A stretch of DNA of 28,868 nucleotides from CAZTJA01 sp964613745 (lineage in GTDB: Bacteria > Desulfobacterota > Desulfomonilia > Desulfomonilales > Desulfomonilaceae): assembly GCA_964613745.1 (NCBI GenBank), contig CAZTJA010000031.1, positions 1 through 28,868 of the forward strand, read 5' to 3'. Position numbers and translations under genes: made by a program. The notes below the pieces were generated by a model. That model was not told the origin of the DNA. It ran no database searches and worked only from the letters and a program-made list of their open reading frames with translations. Positions 16,554 through 24,081 of this stretch are shown one piece after another (position 1 is the first letter of the stretch; every line of letters starts with the position of its first letter).

Positions 16554-17195
16554 ATGTGGTTATTTTTCGTGAAGGGCCTAGTGATAGGATTTTCACTAGC
16601 GTTGCCCGTCGGCCCAATTGCGTTGCTTTGCATACGTAGAACTCTGGCCAAGGGAAATCTATCAGGACTTTTTACCGGCCTGGGAGCCGCAACTGCCGAT
16701 GGAGTCTATGGAGCTGTTGCGGGATTCGGTATAACCGTAATTTCAAATTTTCTCGTCAAACATAGTTTTTCTCTACGCTTATTGGGTGGTGGATTTCTAT
16801 GTTATTTGGGCTTCAGGATTTTTCATTCGATACCTCGACCAAAAGCCGATTTCATAGACGAAGTCGGTTTAGTCAAGGATTATTTTTCGACATTCGTACT
16901 GACCTTAACCAATCCCATTACGTTACTCGCCTTTGCTGCCGTCTTTGCTGCAGCGGGACCGGCAGAAGCCAAGCATACTTTCTACTCAACCCTTGTCATG
17001 GTGGTGGGAGTGGTTTTCGGATCTGCCTTTTGGTGGGTTTTGCTCACCGGGATGGTTAGTATATTCCATGGAAAAATAAACACTTCCGGAATACTGATAA
17101 TAAACAAAATTTCTGGAACAGTTATTTGCATTTTTGGGATTGTCGTTCTTGTTACGATTGCCTTTAATCTCTTAGATGGTCCACTTCCTTTTTGA
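16554..17195 (+). CDS. LysE/RhtB-family amino-acid exporter
   Basis: The protein (213 residues from this start) is hydrophobic throughout, with about six membrane helices. Its N-terminal GFSLALPVGPIALLCIRRTLAKG is the LysE-superfamily signature; FTGLGAATADGVYGAVAGFG and TLTNPITLLAFAAVFAA follow the family pattern. Members export amino acids or related small molecules by proton antiport. ATG at 16554 is preferred because the family usually begins with a short run before the first helix; GTG at 16545 or 16548 is possible, and none has a clear Shine-Dalgarno. It is the last gene before a strong hairpin. The substrate is not predictable. Confidence 0.87.
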   Translation: MWLFFVKGLVIGFSLALPVGPIALLCIRRTLAKGNLSGLFTGLGAATADGVYGAVAGFGITVISNFLVKHSFSLRLLGGGFLCYLGFRIFHSIPRPKADFIDEVGLVKDYFSTFVLTLTNPITLLAFAAVFAAAGPAEAKHTFYSTLVMVVGVVFGSAFWWVLLTGMVSIFHGKINTSGILIINKISGTVICIFGIVVLVTIAFNLLDGPLPF

Positions 17196-17205
17196 TCTGA
17201 AATGA

Positions 17206-17225
17206 TCCCCCGGCAAACCGGGGGA
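17206..17225. terminator. Strong hairpin between convergent exporter and DsrE-family genes
   Basis: TCCCCCGG (17206-17213) and CCGGGGGA (17218-17225) form a perfect 8-bp GC-rich stem with a CAAA loop. It lies 10 bp after each stop codon (17195 on plus, 17235 on minus), so it probably serves both directions. T-tracts are poor on both sides. Confidence 0.65.
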
Positions 17226-17234
17226 ATCTAATCT

Positions 17235-17591
17235 CTAAAATGTAAGTACTGTGGATTCAGCAGCTAACTCTATTAACTTTTTGGCCGTATCGAATACCGC
17301 GCCGTCAATCATGTCGTTCTCGTCAACCTGACGAGCCTTAGCACAAGGAATTCAGACGTAAATAGGCGTTTTTGCCTGACACAATTGCTCAAGAAAATTT
17401 TGCATTTCATCGCCGGTAGGTGCAACAACATTCTCCGCCGCTCCGGGTTTCGCGTAAATAACCCCATCGTCCGTTAAAAAAATGTTTACTTCGTGGCCTT
17501 CGAGCCTCGCAACATTGGCTAGTTGCATACTTCGGGTAGATCTCGATGGATCTTCCCAGCCTCTGGTTAGGACGAACAGAAATTTTGCCAT
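17235..17591 (-). CDS. DsrE-family protein, probable selenoprotein (in-frame TGA = Sec80)
   Basis: The frame starts at ATG 17591 behind TAGGAGG and reads 79 codons to a TGA at 17354-17352. It then continues 38 more sense codons to TAG at 17237-17235. The joined 118-residue protein matches the DsrE family's usual length. Visible segments are FLFVLTRGWEDPSRSTR (N-terminus), HEVNIFLTDDGVIYAKPG, and the post-TGA IPCAKARQVDENDMIDGA ... LIELAAESTVLTF. DsrE homologues, as I recall them, read V-C-x-P-C-A-x-A-R here, so the TGA sits on the first cysteine and gives Sec80-Ile-Pro-Cys83. A SECIS-like hairpin follows at 17335-17319. DsrE proteins handle reactive sulfur in sulfur metabolism. Selenocysteine genes selA/B/C/D are not in the window. 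The alternative, a nonsense-disrupted pseudogene, fits poorly with the intact downstream frame. Confidence 0.85.
17319..17335 (-). promoter_or_regulatory. SECIS-like hairpin directing selenocysteine insertion
   Basis: On the minus strand, CTCGTC (17335-17330) pairs perfectly with GACGAG (17324-17319) around the 5-nt loop AGGTT. The stem begins 16 nt and the loop 22 nt after the TGA, inside the 16-37-nt window expected for bacterial SECIS loops. The loop has the guanine/GU features that SelB recognises in E. coli fdhF, whose loop also begins AGGU. It lies inside the coding sequence. Confidence 0.75.
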
Positions 17592-17754
17592 TGAGAGCCT
17601 CCTATCTTTTCACTTCATTCCGAGATTGAGCAATCAACCAGTAATCAAGCCCGCTTGTCCATACAGATCCTATTCTTATTGACCGGTTCTCGTATACCCG
17701 ACACTTCTTTATGGATTTCCTAAACTTTCTCGTCAACTGATTTTCAGTCCCGCC

Positions 17755-17782
17755 TTGAAATAGTAAAAATTCAGAGTAAAAT
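17755..17782 (+). promoter_or_regulatory. Candidate sigma-70 promoter for the RND operon
   Basis: TTGAAA (17755-17760) and TAAAAT (17777-17782) are separated by 16 bp, each one mismatch from consensus. The -10 ends 34 bp before the ATG at 17817, giving a short leader. Confidence 0.5.
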
Positions 17783-17816
17783 TCATTAGTTCAAGCCCAC
17801 ATTATTGGAAGATGTC

Positions 17817-20800
17817 ATGAATGTTGCGGAAGCTTCCGTAAAATTCCCTATAACGGTTATCGTTAGAGCCTTATTGGTTTTAGTATTTGGATACGTCTGT
17901 TGGACCTTTCTGGTGGTGGAGCTTAAACCAGAAACGGAACAGCCTGTCTTGGTTGTCACTACCAAGATGCCTGGGGCCGCCCCAGAAGAAGTTGAAGGTG
18001 AGATCACAACGAGATTTGAAGATCAGCTTGCCGGTGTTGCCAACATCGTACACAACATGAGCTTTTCCCCTTTTGGTCAATCGACGATCCTTAATTTTTT
18101 CAAGCCCGGTACAAATCTGGATTTGGCCGCTGCAGAAATTCAGAGAAACCTCGATCGAGTAACCGATTTACCTCCGTCAGTTCAAAAACCTCAAATCTTT
18201 AAAGCAACCGAACGAGTGAGTTTACCGGTTTATCAATTCGGATTAACAGGAACCGTGGACATAGTGACTATGTCTACCTGGGCGGACCGCGAAATAGCTC
18301 CAAGAATTAAAAGAATTCCAGGTGTGGGTGATTGTCAATTCGACGGTAATCGCAACAGGGAAATGAGGGTAACATTTGACCCGGAGAGGCTTAAAGCGCG
18401 GAGACTCACCGTTTCGGATGTAAAAAACTTTATCGATAAGACTAATTTGAATCGCAGCGGCGGCTATTTTGTTGAAGGAACAAGGGAATGGACCGTCAGA
18501 ACCGTAGGAGAGTTGCTAACGGCGGATGCCTTCCGCCAAGTAGTCATCTCGAAACCCGGCGAACCTATTGTTCAGCTCTCAGATGTTGCCCGAATCGATG
18601 ACATGTATGAAAAACCGGATTCTTATTGCCGAATCAACGGGGTTCAGGGGATTGTATTCAATGTCTTTAACCAAGTTGGAGCAAACATTGTTCAGACCAT
18701 TGACGATGTAGACCGGGAGCTTCAGAAACTACAAAAAGAGTATGGGCCCCAAGGAGCAAGGTTCCAGAAGATCTACGACCAAAGTAACTACATTAGAGAT
18801 GCGGTTAATATAGTAAAACGCAGCTTATTCGAAGCGATCGTTTTAGTTCTCATAGTCCTGTTTGTATTTCTCAAACGTTGGCGGAGCATTATCATTGTGG
18901 CCACAAGTATCCCCGTCTCTATAGTAGGGACTTTCATCGGGATGTACGCCTTCGGATATTCGATAAACGTATTGTCTCTCGCTGGTTTGGCTTTGTCCAT
19001 CGGTATGGTCGTTGATGATGCGATAGTAGTCCTGGAAAATATATACAGACATCGTTACGAAGAAGGAAAAAATGTCATAAAGGCCTGCATTGACGGAACC
19101 AAAGAAGTCGGCATGGCAGCGTTTATGTCCACGCTCACTACTGCGGCCGTTTTCGTTCCTGTCCTACTCTTAAAAGGTGAAATCGGAACCTTGTTCGGTC
19201 CCGTAGCGTTCATCATTTCTTTTGCCGTTTTCGTTTCTCTTTTTGATGCCTTCACCGTCGTGCCTATGCTCGCTTCTCGATGGATGCGAGAAGAAAAGGA
19301 ACCCACAGGACTTCTCCGCAAAATACTAAGTCCTCTTTATTTTTTGGACACCATTGGAGCTAAAGTCTCCGGCGGACTAATCTACGCATTGCAATTCTTT
19401 ATGGGATCTCTAGTCCGCAAGTTGGCCTTGATAGCAGCCGTTCTAGCGCTTTTTGCTTTTTCCTACTGGATATTGCCCGGAATGGGCTACCTTCCGACGG
19501 GTGGAACCAATCTCGTGCGTATGATCATTGAGCCGTATGAAGGCACGAGTTTGGATGAAAGAAGCAGGCTAATGAAGATCCTTGAGGAACGCTGGCGAGA
19601 TATCAAAGGCGTCCGCCACATCGTTACAATACCTAATCGCAACGGTCACCGAAACAACATCTGGTTGGTCTGTGAAAGGGAAGAAGAAAGTGGCGTCAAC
19701 ACTAAGCAGATTGCAAAACAGGCTTACGACTCAGGAATCGACCTTCCTCTAAAATCCATCAATCCGATTCAGTTTCCCCTATTCGGGAACATCTATTCCA
19801 GATCCAACATAGTGGATGTCCGTGTAATCGGAAAAAACTACACTGTATTGGAAGGGATAGTTAAACAAATCATCGAAATCGGAAAAAACACAAAAGGGGT
19901 CGTATATACGTACACGGACTTAGCCTTGAAAAAGCCTCAAGTGGAAATTCGCATTGACCAGAAAAGAGCTTCAAATCTCGGTTTTGAAGTGCGTGATATT
20001 GCCGACGCGATAGAAGCCGCAATTGCAGGGCAAAAGACACTCACTCAGTACGACGTCGAGGGTAGATACTTCTACATACGTGTAATGGGCCAAGAATCCA
20101 ATTTTAAAACGGTTGCGGATGTAGGCTCGATTCTCCTTACTTCTCCAAAAAATTCAGATGNNNNNNNNNNNNNNNNNNNNNNNNNNNNNNNNNNNNNNNN
20201 NNNNNNNNNNNNNNNNNNNNNNNNNNNNNNNNNNNNNNNNNNNNNNNNNNNNNNNNNNNNAAAACGGTTGCGGATGTAGGCTCGATTCTCCTTACTTCTC
20301 CAAAAAATTCAGATGTTCATATTCCGTTGACCAGTGTTGCAATGGTCGAGACAACGTTTGGCCCGTTGCAGATCATGCACTACAACTCTCGGAGAAATGC
20401 GAGAGTCCAAATGACAATTCAAGACAGACCTCTAGGAGAGGTTGCATCGGAAGTCGTCCATAAGATCAACTCAAATGTAGCATTCCCCATTGGCTACGGG
20501 ATTACTCCATTCGGAGCGGTAAACGAATTAAAAAAACTGCTGGAGGCAGTTCGTTTTGTATTTCCATTGTCAATAATTGTGGTTTATTTGCTCCTCGTTA
20601 TGCAGTTTCAATCCTTTGTCCGCCCGCTTTCAATTCTGCTCAGCGTACCGCTTTCAATCATCGGAGCCAATGCACTGGTCAGATTAACAAATATTCCCTT
20701 CGATTCATTTACTATTCTTGGATACATTTTAATGGTGGGATTGGTGGTCAAGAACGCCATTTTGCTCATTACGTATGCGGTTCAATTGATGGATGAACAG

Positions 20801-21076
20801 GGCGTGGATCGAGACACCGCCTTGGTTTTAGCCGGTAAACGGCGGATGAGACCGATCTTCATGACGGCCATTTCGATGGTTTTAGGCATGCTGCCCTTGG
20901 CCCTCAAATCCGGAGCCGGAGCTGAGATTTACAATGGACTGGCAATGGCGGTTGTGGGGGGATTATCAGTGGCCACTCTATTCACTCTTATTTTCATTCC
21001 AGTGATTTATACGCTTGTCGATGATCTAAAGCTGAGATTATGGCGAGTGCAACCCGTTCGCATCGATACGGAGTGA
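17817..21076 (+). CDS. RND-family (HAE1/AcrB-like) efflux transporter, interrupted by an assembly gap
   Basis: Removing the 100 Ns and one of the two identical 55-bp flanks gives one open frame of 1,034 residues, the normal RND length. An N-terminal helix precedes a periplasmic loop (PGAAPEEVEGEITTRFEDQLAGV). GMVVDDAIVVLENIYRH in helix four holds the paired aspartates of the proton relay. GLVVKNAILLITYA in the second half supplies the relay lysine. These pumps work with a membrane-fusion protein and an outer-membrane channel, neither of which is in the window. ATG at 17817 has GGAAG five bases upstream. The nucleotidyltransferase gene starts 2 bp after the stop. Substrates are unknown. Confidence 0.92.
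20106..20160 (+). repeat. 55-bp sequence duplicated on both sides of the N gap (left copy)
   Basis: These 55 bases are identical to 20261-20315 and end exactly at the gap. They are best read as the overlapping ends of two contigs that the scaffolder did not merge, not as a biological repeat. Confidence 0.95.
20161..20260. other. Assembly gap of 100 Ns (spurious)
   Basis: The run is exactly 100 N, the usual placeholder for unknown gap size. Both flanks carry the same 55 bp, so the true gap is negative and the RND gene is continuous. Confidence 0.95.
20261..20315 (+). repeat. 55-bp sequence duplicated on both sides of the N gap (right copy)
   Basis: The right copy begins at the first base after the gap. 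Translation through one copy gives a continuous RND sequence (TVADVGSILLTSPKNSDVHI). Confidence 0.95.
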
Positions 21077-21078
21077 AC

Positions 21079-21828
21079 ATGACGCGGATTCGCAAAAAAT
21101 TGCCCCTTAATGCCATGATTTTGGTGGGAGGGCTTGGAACCCGATTGAGATCGGTGGTCGGTGATCGCCCAAAACCTATGGCCCTCGTGATGGGAGTTCC
21201 TTTCCTAGAAATACTTTTGCGATCACTCTATTCCAAAGGAGTTTCGAGGTTCGTATTGCTCACCGGTTTCATGTCCGATTTTGTCGAAAGACATTTTTTA
21301 GCCCTTAACAATGAGTTTGATGTAACATTTTCCATAGAGCACGAGCCTCTTGGTACAGGCGGTGCCGTGAGACATGCTCTGAACTATGCTACCGACCCTA
21401 CCCTCCTCGTGAACGGTGACACCTTCTTAGATGCTGATTTAGAGCGATTAATGGACTTCCATTTTGCAGCCGAAGCTGATGCAACTCTCTCGTTATTGAA
21501 TGTGCCCGACATTTCCAGATATGGGTCTGTTGAAGTTAATGATCTGGGAGAAATTACCGCTTTTCTGGAAAAGAAAAACGGACCACCATGTCAGGGATTG
21601 ATTAATGGAGGGGTTTCGCTGCTGTCTCGTGAATTCATTGAACATCTGCCCGAAACGGCATTTTCCATGGAACGAGACATTTTCCCGGCCTTAGTCGGCA
21701 CTGGAAAACTCTACGGATGCAGGCAAGATGCGGATTTCTTTGACATCGGTACGCCTGAAAGCTATCGTGAGTTCGAAGAATTCGTGTCGCGAATAGGTCT
21801 ATCATCTTTGGTCAGGAGCAAAACATGA
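21079..21828 (+). CDS. Sugar-phosphate nucleotidyltransferase (HddC/ManC-like)
   Basis: The 249-residue protein has the nucleotidyltransferase N-terminus AMILVGGLGTRLR followed by DRPKPMALVMGVPFLE, then GTGGAVRHAL and the metal-binding NGDTFLD. The C-terminal FFDIGTPESYREFEEF is typical of enzymes making GDP- or NDP-activated sugars, including heptose-1-phosphate guanylyltransferases. The product would feed lipopolysaccharide or surface glycans. ATG at 21079 has GGAG five bases upstream inside the RND gene's end, so it is coupled to that gene; the earlier ATG at 21040 would overlap it. The Skp-like gene overlaps its stop by 4 bp. Sugar and nucleotide specificity are not determinable. Confidence 0.87.
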   Translation: MTRIRKKLPLNAMILVGGLGTRLRSVVGDRPKPMALVMGVPFLEILLRSLYSKGVSRFVLLTGFMSDFVERHFLALNNEFDVTFSIEHEPLGTGGAVRHALNYATDPTLLVNGDTFLDADLERLMDFHFAAEADATLSLLNVPDISRYGSVEVNDLGEITAFLEKKNGPPCQGLINGGVSLLSREFIEHLPETAFSMERDIFPALVGTGKLYGCRQDADFFDIGTPESYREFEEFVSRIGLSSLVRSKT

Positions 21829-22364
21829 AGAACGTTTGGACTGCAATAATCGGCATCTTGGTTGTTATTTCAATCACTTTTTCATGGACTTTCAATGCCG
21901 AAGCCCAAGCGAAATTCGGGAAAATCAACTTTGCGGAACTCAATAGGACTTCCGTGAAGATTACCGCAGCAAGGGAAGAGTTGCAAAAGATGCAGGCCGA
22001 TGCTCAAGCAAAATTATCAGCTTTAGGTGCAGATATAAAAAAATTGGAATCCCAAGTTAATGAAAATAAAGAAATCTCTTCCGAGGAAAAAAAGAACTTA
22101 GAAGAATCTTTAAAGATAAAACAGGAGGAATTCCAGACTGAACAACAAGCAGAGAGGATTAAAACAACGTTTAAACAGAAATCGTTTCAGAATGCTCTAA
22201 CATCGCAACTGGATCAAATTATTGCCAAAATAGCCAAAGAAGAAGGCTTTTCCGCTGTATTCAAATCCGACGCAATGTACTACTCAGCCGGGATGATCGA
22301 TATCACCGACAAAGTCCAGAAGGCACTGGATGCGGCCCCTGCATTGGAGCCGAACATCCGATAA
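21825..22364 (+). CDS. OmpH/Skp-family periplasmic chaperone
   Basis: The 179-residue product starts with a Sec signal peptide (MKNVWTAIIGILVVISITFSW, cleavage near NAEA-QA). It continues with KFGKINFAELNRTS, the beta-strand start of Skp. A long Lys/Glu/Gln-rich coiled coil (about residues 45-130) forms the tentacle-like helices, and the end (EEGFSAVFKSDAMYYSAGMIDITDKVQKAL) is the family's trimer core. Skp proteins hold unfolded outer-membrane proteins in the periplasm. The ATG overlaps the preceding stop (ATGA) with AGGAG seven bases upstream. It is usually next to bamA/lpxD; here it follows an RND pump and a sugar nucleotidyltransferase, an unusual placement. Confidence 0.88.
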   Translation: MKNVWTAIIGILVVISITFSWTFNAEAQAKFGKINFAELNRTSVKITAAREELQKMQADAQAKLSALGADIKKLESQVNENKEISSEEKKNLEESLKIKQEEFQTEQQAERIKTTFKQKSFQNALTSQLDQIIAKIAKEEGFSAVFKSDAMYYSAGMIDITDKVQKALDAAPALEPNIR

Positions 22365-22379
22365 CTGCTGATACAATCA

Positions 22380-23882
22380 TCAACTTATTTTCATAAGTTC
22401 CTTTTTTTGTTCCGGAAGGTAATGCTCTTGAATTTCTCTGCAGACTTCGTCCTTGACGGTCTGCCAAGAACAAAAGGCTGTGGTTCTTATTTTTCCGCTC
22501 TTTACATCCTCGTACGCGAACACGGCGGGACAATCCTTTAGACGTGCATCTTCCAAACCACCTTTGTCCTCGTAGGGAATAGTTATCATCGTGAGCACGT
22601 GTTTGAACTTTGTACGATCTTGCAGAATCCGGTCTATCTTCTTTCCTCGAATCAAATCAACGACCGATAGGAACAGCTTTTCTAATCTTGACTCACCGAA
22701 CATGTTTCGGAGATTTATGTTCTTACCCATTACCCGCAAAGTGGCCCAAAAGATCTCCAGATCCAGGAGCTTTCGTTTCAGGCCTGTCTTTGTTGACGAA
22801 GAAACTCTTTGTACAAATTTGGAATCGAGCTTTCTTAGTTCAACGAGAAACTCGGAAAGAGGCTTTTTCAAATAATCAGAAATGGGTCTATAACGTTCGC
22901 CGTCCGACACCAGCAAAGTGGCACTCTCACAATTAGGATGTGAGCCGCCTAGGGTCTGTCTGCCAAAAAATCTCGACAGAACTTCGAATTTCATCATACC
23001 CGTGGGAACGAATTCCAGATCCGGAATTAGTTCTTCGAGTACATTTTCAACACATTCAGTTGTGGTAGGTTCTAGATCAACCGAACTGTTCTCCCAACAC
23101 GGCGTTAGCGGAACAAAACCCCAAACTGAAATGTGCTGTCTGTTTTCGTGTATAATACGCAAAACATCCAACATGTTGTCATCATTTACGCCTTTGGCAA
23201 AGGTGGAAATGATTGCAAGTTTGTTTACTCCATGTTCAATTATGTTTTGTAAGCCTTTCAATTTCACGTTAAGTGACTTGTCGCCGCGAAGCGTTTTGTA
23301 GATTTCAGGACGAGTGCCATCCAGACCGAAATTCACCTGAATGCCCAGTGAACATAGTTGTTCACAATACTTCTTATCGGAGAACTTTAATCCATTGGTA
23401 AAGAGTTGAACCTGATATCCATAGGATCTTGCCAATTTTACTATTTCAAGGAAATCAGGATGAACGGTCGGTTCACCACCGAAAAAGCAGATGTTCGGCT
23501 TCGGATCATTTTTTAGGAAATGTCTGAAAACCTTATCGAAGTACTCCATTGGCGGCTCGTATAGAAACCCCATCGCGTCACAATATGCCAGACAGATCGG
23601 ACATTTTTGGTTACAAGCGTTGGTGACGTCAATTGCCACCGTGTACGGTGCTGCATGAGCAGAGTGTTCGCACTGAGAACAATTCATTGAGCAACCGGAT
23701 TCAGCCGGTTCTGCATATCCGGTGATTTCACGCTTCCACAACCACTTACGTGAATCCTTTGCAACCAGAGATGATGTCCTTCCACAATCGCGACAGGATT
23801 TCACCAAATAGACTTTGTTGTGTCGTATTTCATATCGCGCATTCGCAGGTTTACCGCACTTCTCACACAAGCCGATCTTCAT
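22380..23882 (-). CDS. Radical SAM protein with N-terminal zinc ribbon (MJ0619/Tes-like)
   Basis: The 500-residue protein opens with a zinc-ribbon-like set of cysteines (Cys6, Cys9, Cys30, Cys33) and a second cluster CSMNCSQC (64-71). The radical SAM [4Fe-4S] motif follows as CNQKCPIC (Cys90, Cys94, Cys97). FFGGEPTVHPDF is the SAM-binding GGEP motif. Downstream are GGSHPNCESATLLV and further cysteines (KDCPAVF, TAFCSW). This architecture resembles the MJ0619/tetraether-lipid-synthase-like group, which act on pterins or lipids with methyl or C-C bond chemistry. ATG has GAGG seven bases upstream. It is convergent with the Skp-like gene (15 bp apart) and divergent from lpxB. Substrate unknown; family placement is from motif pattern only. 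Confidence 0.82.
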   Translation of the reverse strand: MKIGLCEKCGKPANARYEIRHNKVYLVKSCRDCGRTSSLVAKDSRKWLWKREITGYAEPAESGCSMNCSQCEHSAHAAPYTVAIDVTNACNQKCPICLAYCDAMGFLYEPPMEYFDKVFRHFLKNDPKPNICFFGGEPTVHPDFLEIVKLARSYGYQVQLFTNGLKFSDKKYCEQLCSLGIQVNFGLDGTRPEIYKTLRGDKSLNVKLKGLQNIIEHGVNKLAIISTFAKGVNDDNMLDVLRIIHENRQHISVWGFVPLTPCWENSSVDLEPTTTECVENVLEELIPDLEFVPTGMMKFEVLSRFFGRQTLGGSHPNCESATLLVSDGERYRPISDYLKKPLSEFLVELRKLDSKFVQRVSSSTKTGLKRKLLDLEIFWATLRVMGKNINLRNMFGESRLEKLFLSVVDLIRGKKIDRILQDRTKFKHVLTMITIPYEDKGGLEDARLKDCPAVFAYEDVKSGKIRTTAFCSWQTVKDEVCREIQEHYLPEQKKELMKIS

Positions 23883-23917
23883 GTCATACCTCTGGAATAA
23901 TTTCCGGTTATCTTTAA

Positions 23918-23940
23918 ATTCGCGTATAGTATTCGCGAAT
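23918..23940. promoter_or_regulatory. Palindromic site in the radical SAM/lpxB divergent region
   Basis: ATTCGCG (23918-23924) is followed by the perfect palindrome ATTCGCGAAT (23931-23940), so TTCGCG is repeated and also inverted. It lies 36-58 bp upstream of the radical SAM ATG. It could be an operator. Confidence 0.35.
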
Positions 23941-24081
23941 CATGTTTCAGCATCTTGTTTTTCATGGTTGAATTCCGGTCTTGCTTATCACAGAAAAATA
24001 TGTTGTCAAGGCAAAATCCTTTGTTGCATACTGAAGGATTGCCTTATCGCAATTAGATCATGACAAGTTAGGCGAAGTCAC

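Noticed and set aside
17352..17591. A 79-residue truncated DsrE gene or pseudogene ending at TGA
   Set aside because: The frame continues in the same register with a conserved family C-terminus to a TAG, a SECIS-like hairpin follows the TGA, and the ribosome-binding site is intact. Recoding explains this better than decay.
20158..20463. Separate short gene starting at the gap
   Set aside because: This is a wrong-frame artefact of the Ns. Collapsing the duplicated 55 bp puts the sequence in the RND frame.
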